A DNA stretch of 64,000 nt from CALESS01 sp041741455 (lineage in GTDB: Bacteria > Chloroflexota > Anaerolineae > Anaerolineales > Anaerolineaceae), in contig JBGSJZ010000110.1 of NCBI GenBank assembly GCA_041741455.1, positions 49,559 to 113,558 on the forward strand, in the 5' to 3' direction. Of the stretch, positions 16,683 through 24,264 are shown piece by piece (positions within the stretch are counted from its first letter, which is position 1; the number at the start of each line of letters is the position of its first letter). The notes below the pieces were generated by a model. That model was given only the letters and a program-made list of their open reading frames with translations. It did no database searches and was not told where the DNA came from. Both the position numbers and the translations under genes were made by a program.

Positions 16683-17351
16683 ATGGGAAAATTTTTAGGA
16701 CCGGATGTGGAGAAACAAGTGCGCGAAGTTTTCGCTGGCCTGAAAGAGCCGGTGGCCGTGGCCTTCTTCGGTAGTAAAATTCAGCATTGCGAATACTGCA
16801 AGGAGATTTTCCAACTTCTAACCGAGGTAGTAGCCCTCTCGCCTAAACTTTCGCTGGAGGCTTATGACCTGGAGGAAAACCCGGACATGGCCATGAAATT
16901 CCGGGTGGATAAAGCCCCTAGCTTTGTGTTGGCTGCCAAGAATGGCGACCAAATCGAGGATACGGGTGTGATTTTTTCTGGCATCCCGGCTCAGTACGAG
17001 TTTACTTCCCTCGTTCAGGGGCTGCTGATGGTTTCGCAACGCGATTCGGGCTTGAATCCGGCTACCCGCCAATTCTTGGCTGGGCTGACCGAGCCGGTTC
17101 ATCTGCAAGTATTTATCACCCCTACCTGACCGTATTGCCCGCGGGCCGTGGAGCTCGCTCATAAAATGGCGTACGAAAGCCGGATGGTGAAAGCCGAAAT
17201 GATTGAAGCGATGGAATTTCAAGATCTAGCTGTGCAATTCGGCGTATCCGGTGTGCCGCATACGGTGATCAACGCCGGCGCTGGGGAGATCATTGGCGCT
17301 GCGCCAGAGAACCGTCTGGTGTTGGAAATTACACAGGCTTTGAAGAATTAA
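16683..17351 (+). CDS. Selenocysteine-containing protein disulfide oxidoreductase
   Basis: Two abutting same-frame coding pieces, 16683-17126 and 17130-17351, are separated only by one TGA (17127-17129). Read through as selenocysteine, they give a 222-residue protein with Sec149. It contains two thioredoxin folds: domain 1 with AFFGSKIQHCEYC (CEYC) and cis-Pro in KAPSF, domain 2 with TPT-U-PYCPRAV (UPYC) and cis-Pro in GVPHTV. This is the layout of archaeal/bacterial PDO (glutaredoxin-like) proteins, whose second site is CPYC; Sec replaces the first, nucleophilic Cys. The 222-residue length fits the family (about 215-230). A SECIS-like hairpin follows the UGA and selA is 3.6 kb upstream. A sequencing error (TGC or TGT to TGA) is the alternative, but the alignment of Sec with the catalytic Cys is hard to explain by chance. 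It should reduce disulfides or peroxides in the cytoplasm. Calling it two separate genes or a pseudogene would be wrong. Confidence 0.85.
17127..17158 (+). promoter_or_regulatory. UGA-Sec codon with bacterial SECIS-like hairpin
   Basis: After UGA (17127-17129) there are 11 bases, then a 6-bp stem GCGGGC (17141-17146)/GCTCGC (17153-17158) with one G-U pair, closing the loop CGUGGA. The loop lies 17 bases after the UGA and has G in its first two positions with a GU, matching the loose bacterial SECIS rules. It should recruit SelB-Sec-tRNA. Pairing was worked out by hand. Confidence 0.65.
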
Positions 17352-17356
17352 GGGAG

Positions 17357-17779
17357 ATGAGTATGGACGCACAAGTTTCCTGGAAAAATGGACTGAGTTT
17401 TTCTGGCTCGGCAGATACAGGATTTTCTGTTCCGTTGGGAGCTGCCGCAGAGGTCGGTGGGGAAGAAGATGGCTTTCGGCCGATGGAACTTCTGCTGGTG
17501 GGATTGGCGGGCTGCACTGCCATGGATGTTATTTCCATCCTGCAAAAAAAGCGCCAGAATGTGACCTCCTTCGAGGTTAAGGTGCATGCTGAACGTTCCA
17601 CTGATCATCCGCGTGTATTCACGGAGATCCTGATTGAATATGTGGTTACGGGCAAGGGGATAGATCCTGTTTCTGTGGAACGGGCAGTGGACCTGTCAGA
17701 AAATAAGTATTGCCCGGCTCAGGCCATGTTCAGTAAAACCGTCAAGATCAGTCATAAAATCAAAGTGGTCGAAGACTAA
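17357..17779 (+). CDS. OsmC/Ohr-family protein
   Basis: About 138-140 residues (ATG at 17357, or 17363 with AGGGAG spaced 6 bases). The OsmC fold shows FRPMELLLVGLAGCTAMDVISI with its redox Cys and the second Cys in KYCPAQAMFSKTV. OsmC-family proteins reduce organic hydroperoxides using a reactive Cys pair; the YhfA-like branch is less well characterised. It lies 5 bases behind the selenoprotein gene, so the two are almost certainly cotranslated from one mRNA, and a disulfide reductase next to a thiol peroxidase makes sense as an electron relay. Confidence 0.88.
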   Translation: MSMDAQVSWKNGLSFSGSADTGFSVPLGAAAEVGGEEDGFRPMELLLVGLAGCTAMDVISILQKKRQNVTSFEVKVHAERSTDHPRVFTEILIEYVVTGKGIDPVSVERAVDLSENKYCPAQAMFSKTVKISHKIKVVED

Positions 17780-17799
17780 TCCCAAAATTACTTGATCTT

Positions 17800-17839
17800 A
17801 AAACCACCCGGATAGGTTGCGACCTTTCTGGGTGGTTTT
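17800..17839. terminator. Bidirectional terminator between osmC-like and MFS genes
   Basis: AAAACCACCC (17800-17809) pairs with GGGTGGTTTT (17830-17839) around a 20-base loop; A/T runs on both sides give a U-tail in either direction. It separates two convergent genes. Confidence 0.75.
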
Positions 17840-17853
17840 CTTATTGAGCTACC

Positions 17854-19215
17854 TTATGCTGACTCGGGTTGGGAACCTGCTACTTCAGCGGCTGGTTCCT
17901 CGGATACAAAATCTGGCAGGAGAGTTTCGACATTGCGGATGTGCGGAATGCCCAGTGGAATCAGGCCGACCAGGATGGTCAGTAGGCCGGTGATCGAAAT
18001 CAACAAGCCCATCCCCGCCCCGGGACCAGAGCCATAGACGCCGCCAAAGATGGAATTGAGCAGGCTGCCCTGGTTTTGCATGGCTGGCTCGAAGACATAA
18101 TCTGCCAGCGGTCCTGAGATCAGCATGGCCAGCGGGGCTGAAATTTGGGCAATCATGCGCCGCACGGAGAACACCCGCCCTTGAACGTCCGGGGGTACCT
18201 TAGATTGCCAGATCGCCTGGTTGGAGGGATTAACCATCATCACGGTGAGTTCCAGCATGAAGATCGCGATCGCCCAGGGTATCAGTGCCTGTCCCAGGCC
18301 AAAGCCAAAGACGAAGATTCCGCTCATCGCCCAACCCAGCAATACACCCAGGATTTTGTGCTTGAACCCGCCCCAGGCCGAAACAGCCACCCCGCCGATC
18401 ACTCCCCCGATTGATGCGATCGATTGGACGGAGCCGAGAACAACCGTGTTATCCCCGCTGCGGGCCAGGATCATTGGAGCCATCAGCACCCACATGAATG
18501 AGCCGAGAAAATTTCCAAAGAAGAAGACCAGTTGCAGCCCAAGCAGAGATGGGCGCTTGAGGATAAATGCGAAACCGTACCAGGCTTCATGCAGTAGCGA
18601 ACCCTGGCTTTCCGCACCCGCCGTTGAGCGGGGAACCGGTGGAATGAAAATCACCAGCAGTGCGCTAATTGCGAACAGGAAAGTGACGATGTCGATCAGC
18701 AAGATACCGCGGATGCCAATCACTCCGATCAGAGCGCCGGCCAGCACCGGGGCAAGCACCCCGGAGCCAACTTCAGCCAGGGAGAGCATGCTGCTGGCCC
18801 GGGTAAATTGCTTCTTGGGGATCATCACAGAAATGGCGGAGGAATAGGCTGGAAACTGGAAAGCCTGGAAGGTGCCGGAGATGAAACCGGTCAGCATCAG
18901 ATGCCAGATTTGCAGAACATCGAAATGGTATAAAACAAGGATGACGATGGTCATCAGGCCGGCTGCCAGGTCGCTCAACATCATCACCAGTTTTTTGTTC
19001 CAGCGATCGACCAGGGCGCCGGCGATTGGTGAGAAAATGACGGTTGGGGCAAAGCTAAAGAAACCCACTAGTGCCAGGTTGGTGGCTTTGCCGGAAATCT
19101 GCCAGGCAAAGATGGTCAGCGCAAAACCGGTCATGGAGCTGCCCATGAGCGAGATCACCTGACCGATCCAGACGAGGATGAAGGCAAACATGCCCTGGGG
19201 ACGTTTTTTTGGCAT
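17854..19215 (-). CDS. MFS transporter (drug-efflux-like)
   Basis: A 453-residue inner-membrane protein with about 12 hydrophobic helices. The loop motif between helices 2 and 3, GALVDRWNKKLVM, and its N-terminal placement fit the MFS_3/enterobactin exporter-like branch (DHA3), as do PPDVQGRVFSVRR and LISGPLADYVFEP in the second half. The C-terminal tail after the last helix is acidic and Ala-rich and probably cytoplasmic. Substrate cannot be inferred; the branch exports drugs, macrolides or siderophores. It is a single gene facing osmC. Confidence 0.85.
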   Translation of the reverse strand: MPKKRPQGMFAFILVWIGQVISLMGSSMTGFALTIFAWQISGKATNLALVGFFSFAPTVIFSPIAGALVDRWNKKLVMMLSDLAAGLMTIVILVLYHFDVLQIWHLMLTGFISGTFQAFQFPAYSSAISVMIPKKQFTRASSMLSLAEVGSGVLAPVLAGALIGVIGIRGILLIDIVTFLFAISALLVIFIPPVPRSTAGAESQGSLLHEAWYGFAFILKRPSLLGLQLVFFFGNFLGSFMWVLMAPMILARSGDNTVVLGSVQSIASIGGVIGGVAVSAWGGFKHKILGVLLGWAMSGIFVFGFGLGQALIPWAIAIFMLELTVMMVNPSNQAIWQSKVPPDVQGRVFSVRRMIAQISAPLAMLISGPLADYVFEPAMQNQGSLLNSIFGGVYGSGPGAGMGLLISITGLLTILVGLIPLGIPHIRNVETLLPDFVSEEPAAEVAGSQPESA

Positions 19216-19259
19216 GATGGGGAATCCTTGGTGGGGTATGGTAAAAAAATTATATCAAA

Positions 19260-20747
19260 TTAAGGAGCGGAGAACACCTGGCTGGCCTTGTTCGAAGAGG
19301 TGCTGGCAGTGACCGTATTACCAAATTTGACCAGGGTACCCTGGTATTCTACAGATCCGTTGCGGGTAATCCATCCTTCCAGGTTGAAGGGCAAGGCACC
19401 ATCCGCTGGAACCCATTCGCCATTGTATTTGCGAGCAATGTGAACATGCGTACCGGTTGCAGCGCCGCCTTCACAAGATGGGTGACCAACTGGATCGCCG
19501 GCTTTCAAGGTTCGGCCGAGTGGCGCTTTGCCGGTATCGGAGACATGCAGGTAAAAAACCACCCAGCCGGTGCGCTCATCACCATCCTTGTCCAGGTCCA
19601 GCATCACGCTGGCTTCCCCTACCCGGGCGATAATGCCATCAGCAACAGCTGTGGCATAAAGGTCGGTCGGTGTGCAGCCACCGGTTACCGCTGGTGGTGC
19701 AAAGTCGATGGCTGCCAGAGGTTCGCCATCCCCCCAACCGGTGTGTGGACCTCCAGTGTAAGTCCAGGCGGTACCCGCTGGGAAAGGCAGGCGCATGGCA
19801 GGTTGAGTCAGGCTGCCGGGGATGACCGGAACGGGTTCCGCCCACGGGTCGCCAAATAGGCTGGTATACACAGCTTGATACCCCTGGCTTGAGGCGGCAA
19901 ACTCAAAGGTTTCAGCCGACTCAGTAAATGAGAACAGGTGACGCAGGGCGGCAGTAGCAGCGTTTTGCCAGGGGTCGATGTTTTCCAGCCGGCCGTTAGG
20001 CAAGCTAAAGCTGGTCAGGGCGCCCAGGCGCCAGCCGTAAAAACCATTGTTGAGGATGTTGGCAACCAGGATAAGTTGGAGGGGCAAGCCCTGGTGACTG
20101 ATTTCGCGGTAACCTAATGGATACTTTTCAGAAATCGCTGTGGATTCAGGTTGAGTGAGCGCACCGGTCTTGTATTCCAGCAAGGCCAGCAAGAGCCGCG
20201 GACTGATGGAGTAATTTTCGGCAATATATTCCACCATTTCACCGCCATTGCGGTTCTTGTTCCCTATATATGTCTTGTAAGATTTTAACCAGCCTGGCTG
20301 GGAATTGACAAATGCCACCGGATCAAAACCGACTTCAGCCGGTCCGTTGGGAAAGCGCCCGTCTGGTAGGATCTGGAACGTGTTACCCCAGAATGGTCGG
20401 TAATAAATGGGGATCTGCATCGGCATGCCCGGGGGCAGGGTGGTCGCTTCTTCTGGGATGTTGGGATTGGCATTGCGGATTTCTGAGATGGTGGTGTTGA
20501 AGCGCCCTGCCAGGCCAGGTAGGGTATCTCCACTTTGAACGACATAATCTACCAGCTCGCCGGGGGTAAAAAGTGGGCGGGTAGGTTCGGGTGTCAGGGT
20601 CGGCAAGTCCTCGGTTGGGGTTGGTGGACTGGTTGTGGGAGCCGGGGCAATCCCGCTGGATACGACCGGGATGCAGGCAGAAAGGAGTGGGAGCCATACC
20701 AACAGGGCAACCAGCAGGCGGGTGACATTAAGGATTGTACGCGTCAT
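19260..20747 (-). CDS. LysM-M23 lipoprotein, copy 1
   Basis: A 495-residue exported protein. I start it at the ATG at 20745-20747 because the next residues form a lipoprotein signal (hydrophobic run, lipobox LSAC); a longer reading to 20801 only adds a hydrophilic tail. After a Thr/Pro linker comes a LysM domain (YVVQSGDTLPGLAGRFNTTI), then a middle module with SPRLLLALLEYKTG, then a lysostaphin-type M23 domain with metal ligands in HTGWGDGEPLAAIDFA and the H-x-H of GTHVHIARKYNGEW. It likely binds peptidoglycan and cleaves cross-links at the cell surface. In the middle module the ES pair seen in copy 2 is replaced by KT. Its start overlaps the end of copy 2 by 20 bases. Confidence 0.85.
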   Translation of the reverse strand: MTRTILNVTRLLVALLVWLPLLSACIPVVSSGIAPAPTTSPPTPTEDLPTLTPEPTRPLFTPGELVDYVVQSGDTLPGLAGRFNTTISEIRNANPNIPEEATTLPPGMPMQIPIYYRPFWGNTFQILPDGRFPNGPAEVGFDPVAFVNSQPGWLKSYKTYIGNKNRNGGEMVEYIAENYSISPRLLLALLEYKTGALTQPESTAISEKYPLGYREISHQGLPLQLILVANILNNGFYGWRLGALTSFSLPNGRLENIDPWQNAATAALRHLFSFTESAETFEFAASSQGYQAVYTSLFGDPWAEPVPVIPGSLTQPAMRLPFPAGTAWTYTGGPHTGWGDGEPLAAIDFAPPAVTGGCTPTDLYATAVADGIIARVGEASVMLDLDKDGDERTGWVVFYLHVSDTGKAPLGRTLKAGDPVGHPSCEGGAATGTHVHIARKYNGEWVPADGALPFNLEGWITRNGSVEYQGTLVKFGNTVTASTSSNKASQVFSAP

Positions 20748-22326
20748 TCGTGATCCGGGTTTCAAAAGAACCATATTCTGAGGCGGTGACAGTTTGCCCA
20801 TCCCGAGTCAGGGTACCAAGATAATCCCTGGCGCCCAGGTGAGCCTGCCAGCCGGAAAGCACAAAAGGTAATGGACTGTCAATCGGAATCCATTCGCCAT
20901 TGTATTTACGGGCAATGTGGACATGGGTTCCGGTAGCGGAACCTCCTTCACATGAAGGATGGCCGATAAATTCGCCAACATTGAGTAAGGATCCGACCGG
21001 GGCGCGTCCTTTTTCTGCAATATGCAGGTACAGCAAAACCCAACCCGTTTGTTCATAGCCATCGCCATCCAGGTCCAGAATCACAACCCCGTTTTCAGAG
21101 CGTACCACCAATCCAGAGGCTGAAGCGGTGACCCACTCATACGTCTCCACACAGCCGGATACATCGGTTCCTGGGGCAAAATCAAGGGCGGCAATTGGCG
21201 AGCCCGATGCCCAGGCAGCGTGCGGTCCGCCGGTGAACGACCAGGTCTTGCCAGGAGAAAATGGCAGATCCATCGTGGGTTGACTCAAGCCCTCCGAGAA
21301 AAAGGGTTCAAAGGCTTGAGCGCGCACCCATGGGCTGTCAAACATGCGCTGGTAGAGGTCAGTGAAACCTTCTGGTGCATAAAGCACCCCACCCCAATCC
21401 CGCTGGTTGTAAATCTGGGCAAAGAAGGTTTGAACGGCAGCAGTGCCGGCATTAACCTGGGGAGCGATGGGCAGGATGCTACCATCCGAAAAGATCAAGT
21501 CGTTCAATGTGCCAGCCCGCCAACCATAATAGCCAGCAAATAATTGCTTGACCGCCAAGTTGAGCTGTTTATACAAGCCTTTATGGGTATTATCCACCAT
21601 CCCTAGCGGATACTGCTCCTTGGCTAGGGTGTCTGGCTGACCATAAACCCAACCAGATTCATATTCAAGCAAGGCCAGCAACAAACGCGGGCTGATCGAG
21701 TTTTCTTGGGCAACGCGTTGAATGATCTTGGCTCCGCTGCGAGTGCCGACTGCCAGGTATTCAGAGTAAGTGCTGAGATAACCACCAGCCTGGCGCACAA
21801 AGCCTTCCAGGTCAAAGCCAATCGATGTGGGGGAGTAGACAACTTCGCTATCCGGCATCAGCAAAGTGGTGGGTGTTGTATTCGTCAGGCGGGTGGGGAT
21901 GAATAGCAAAACACCGGGGCGCAGGTACACACCGGCCTGCACCGGGTCAGTGGACGTTATTTCTTCCGGAATGACGTTAAACCGGGCACAGATGTTTTCC
22001 AGGGTATCGCCAGACTGGGTGTAATACATGGTCGGCGGCATTGGGGTTTCCGGGTTGAGAGTGGGAACCTGGGTGGAGGTGCTGAATCCGGCCGAAATCG
22101 GGGCGGAAGCCGTGGTGGCGGCAAAAATTGGGGCGGATCCAGTTATCTGGCTTGGATTTGGGGTTGTTAGTGGGTCACCGCTGCCCCCACCGGAGAGGAT
22201 GACCGGAAAATTACAACCGAGTAGCGAGAATAATAAAATCAACGCAGCAATCACCAAATGGCTGCGTTTAGCGTGAGATTTGATTTTGTTCGACGCGCCG
22301 ATCCCAAGCTTCAACTGTAATCCCAT
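20728..22326 (-). CDS. LysM-M23 lipoprotein, copy 2
   Basis: A 532-residue paralogue of its neighbours. The signal region runs HLVIAALILLFSLLGCN with a lipobox (LLGC). LysM is at about 100-150 (YTQSGDTLENICARFNVI). The middle module has LLLALLEYESGW, and the M23 domain has HAAWASGSPIAALDFA and GTHVHIARKYNGEW. The ATG at 22324-22326 overlaps copy 3 by 59 bases and has an awkwardly close AAGGA; a TTG or GTG start nearer the signal peptide is possible. The ES pair in EYESGW resembles the catalytic glutamate motif of lysozyme-like transglycosylases, so this copy might have two activities; this is inference. Confidence 0.83.
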   Translation of the reverse strand: MGLQLKLGIGASNKIKSHAKRSHLVIAALILLFSLLGCNFPVILSGGGSGDPLTTPNPSQITGSAPIFAATTASAPISAGFSTSTQVPTLNPETPMPPTMYYTQSGDTLENICARFNVIPEEITSTDPVQAGVYLRPGVLLFIPTRLTNTTPTTLLMPDSEVVYSPTSIGFDLEGFVRQAGGYLSTYSEYLAVGTRSGAKIIQRVAQENSISPRLLLALLEYESGWVYGQPDTLAKEQYPLGMVDNTHKGLYKQLNLAVKQLFAGYYGWRAGTLNDLIFSDGSILPIAPQVNAGTAAVQTFFAQIYNQRDWGGVLYAPEGFTDLYQRMFDSPWVRAQAFEPFFSEGLSQPTMDLPFSPGKTWSFTGGPHAAWASGSPIAALDFAPGTDVSGCVETYEWVTASASGLVVRSENGVVILDLDGDGYEQTGWVLLYLHIAEKGRAPVGSLLNVGEFIGHPSCEGGSATGTHVHIARKYNGEWIPIDSPLPFVLSGWQAHLGARDYLGTLTRDGQTVTASEYGSFETRITNDAYNP

Positions 22327-23836
22327 TCCTTGTCATGTAACCGTTATATGCAATGCCATCGCCGGAGGAAACCCAGCCATCCATCACAAACGGCAGGTCG
22401 CCGTCCGCTGCGATCCACACTCCATTATACCTCCTTGCAAGGTGAAGATGGGTACCGCTGGAGTAACCTCCCTCGCACGAAGGATGACCGATACGCTCGC
22501 CGGCTTTAACGGTATCACCAACCTGTACTCGGTCACGGGTTTCGATGTGCATATAGAGAATCGTCCAGCCAGTCTGTTCAAAGCCATCTCCATCCAGATC
22601 CTGAACCACCGCACCAGATTCGGAACGCACGATCAAACCATCCGTGACGGCCACCACCCAGGCGTTGCTCCACACGCAACCCAACCCATCTCCCGGGGGA
22701 GCGAAATCCAGGGCGGCCCAGGCACTGCCATCCGCCCAACCGCCATGAGGGCCGCTGGTGAAGGACCAGGTATCCCAGGGTTCAAAGGGTAGTTGAAATA
22801 TTGGCTGGCTCAAGTCGGGGGGCAGAAGGGGCTCAAAGGCATAATCGAACGGATAGCCGAAGAGTTTGTTGTAAGTAGCAAAGACACCATTTTCGCCAGT
22901 GGCTTTCTCCCAGGCAGCCCGACCGTAGAGTTGAGCCATCAAGTATTGTACGCCAGCAGTACCGGCGTTGATGCCAGGATCAAACGAAACCACGTCGCCA
23001 TCTGCCAAAGTCAGGGTGGACAGGGCATTAATATCCCACAGATAATAGCCCATGCTCAAATTGTTGGCCGCCCAGGCTAGCTGGCGGTATAGGCCTTTGC
23101 GGTAGAAATTGCTGTGCCCCATCGGGTAATCGCGTGTGCTTTCGGCTGGATTGGGGTTGGTTACCCAGCCGCTCTGGTATTCGAGGACAGCCAACAACAG
23201 ACGGGGGTTAACAGAATATTCATAGGATATCCGGTGCAGAACATCCGCGCCGGAATACCAGAGTTCATCAACTTTTTCATGGTAGAGGGAAAGGTAACCG
23301 CCACCCTGGTTCACTAACTCAGCAATATTGACAACTGCACTGGGTCCGTAGACCAGTTCGGAATCTGGGATGATTTTAAAGCTGGATCCGGGTGTGCTCT
23401 GGCGGGTGGGCGGAATGCGCAGTACCTGCCCAACCTCCAGTAGATTTGGGTTGACCAGTGAATTATAGGAGACCAGGGAGACAGCATCCACTCCAAATTG
23501 CTTGGCAAGGCTGCCCAGGGTGTCGCCAGATTGCACGACATAGGTTAATTCCTCGCTGCGCGGGGTGGGCAGGTCGCGCACAACATCCGGAGTGGGGGTA
23601 TAGAGTGGCTGGTCTGGTTCACGGGTGGCCGGTAAAAATGGCGTCACACTGGGTAGGCTGGCCACTGGCGGTTGAACACCCGGAGCAGTGATTACGACCC
23701 CGGTTGGGTTCTTTAGCCCGCTTTGTGCAGCCGGCGGCACCCAGGGTTGGTCGCCACCCCAACTGCGGGTGCAACCTGCCAGCAAACTGAGTAGTAGTAA
23801 GCTTTGGAGTAATAGGAGAACCGAAGGCTTTTTCAT
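22268..23836 (-). CDS. LysM-M23 lipoprotein, copy 3
   Basis: A 522-residue paralogue, first of the three in transcription order. Signal and lipobox: LLLLSLLAGC. LysM is at about 98-143 (YVVQSGDTLGSLAKQFGVD). The middle module reads RLLLAVLEYQSGW, and M23 ligands are in HGGWADGSAWAALDFA and GTHLHLARRYNGVW. The ATG overlaps the stop codon of the HIT gene by four bases (ATGA), so it is coupled to it. All three copies share the order lipobox, LysM, middle module, M23. They look like products of tandem duplication that have diverged. Confidence 0.86.
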   Translation of the reverse strand: MKKPSVLLLLQSLLLLSLLAGCTRSWGGDQPWVPPAAQSGLKNPTGVVITAPGVQPPVASLPSVTPFLPATREPDQPLYTPTPDVVRDLPTPRSEELTYVVQSGDTLGSLAKQFGVDAVSLVSYNSLVNPNLLEVGQVLRIPPTRQSTPGSSFKIIPDSELVYGPSAVVNIAELVNQGGGYLSLYHEKVDELWYSGADVLHRISYEYSVNPRLLLAVLEYQSGWVTNPNPAESTRDYPMGHSNFYRKGLYRQLAWAANNLSMGYYLWDINALSTLTLADGDVVSFDPGINAGTAGVQYLMAQLYGRAAWEKATGENGVFATYNKLFGYPFDYAFEPLLPPDLSQPIFQLPFEPWDTWSFTSGPHGGWADGSAWAALDFAPPGDGLGCVWSNAWVVAVTDGLIVRSESGAVVQDLDGDGFEQTGWTILYMHIETRDRVQVGDTVKAGERIGHPSCEGGYSSGTHLHLARRYNGVWIAADGDLPFVMDGWVSSGDGIAYNGYMTRNGITVEAWDRRVEQNQISR

Positions 23837-24195
23837 CGGGGAAGGACCGCAAAGTTGAAACGAATTTGTGCTCCACCAAACAGGTGGATATGCAGGTGAA
23901 AAACCGATTGACCGCCTTCACGACCGGTATTCAGCATCAGGCGGAAACCACGTTGATCAATGCCATTCTCAGCTGCCAGTTGGCGGGCTACCAGTAGCAG
24001 ATGCCCCAGGAGCTGCTCATCGGCTTCAGATGCCTGGTTGAGGGAATCCAGGTGGCGGTTGGGAACGACCAGCAGATGCACCGGGGTGACTGGATGGGTA
24101 TCCTTGAAAGCCGTGACCTGCTCATCGCGATAGACAATGCTGGCGGGAGCGGTTCCTGCAATGATCTGGCAAAAAATGCAGTTGGAAGGTTCCAT
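23833..24195 (-). CDS. HIT-family nucleotide hydrolase
   Basis: A 120-residue protein. The start at 24193-24195 (MEPSNCIFCQIIAG) matches the conserved HIT N-terminus with a zinc CxxC; a longer frame to 24246 would run through the ino1 terminator. The active-site triad is visible as VFHLHIHLFGG (H-x-H-x-H). Family members hydrolyse nucleoside phosphoramidates or dinucleoside polyphosphates in the cytoplasm. The gene is coupled to LysM copy 3. Confidence 0.9.
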   Translation of the reverse strand: MEPSNCIFCQIIAGTAPASIVYRDEQVTAFKDTHPVTPVHLLVVPNRHLDSLNQASEADEQLLGHLLLVARQLAAENGIDQRGFRLMLNTGREGGQSVFHLHIHLFGGAQIRFNFAVLPR

Positions 24196-24218
24196 TGGCC
24201 TCTTCAATAAATATAAAA

Positions 24219-24243
24219 AGCAGGGCTGTGAGACAGCCCTGCT
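24219..24243 (-). terminator. Terminator behind ino1
   Basis: A perfect 11-bp stem, AGCAGGGCTGT/ACAGCCCTGCT with a 3-base loop, followed on the minus strand by TTTTTATATTT. It lies between the ino1 stop and the HIT start. Confidence 0.85.
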
Positions 24244-24264
24244 CAAAATGGACTGACTACCCGT

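Noticed and set aside
17148..17351. A separate 67-residue gene starting at GTG 17148
   Set aside because: It is the same frame as the upstream piece and continues the second thioredoxin fold right after UGA; a separate start would leave out the active site. Treated as part of the selenoprotein.
19260..23836. The three repeated genes as an assembly duplication
   Set aside because: Protein sequences differ widely outside the shared motifs, so these are old paralogues and not an assembly error.
24196..24246. Longer HIT protein start
   Set aside because: The added residues cross the ino1 terminator hairpin; the conserved HIT N-terminus starts at 24195.
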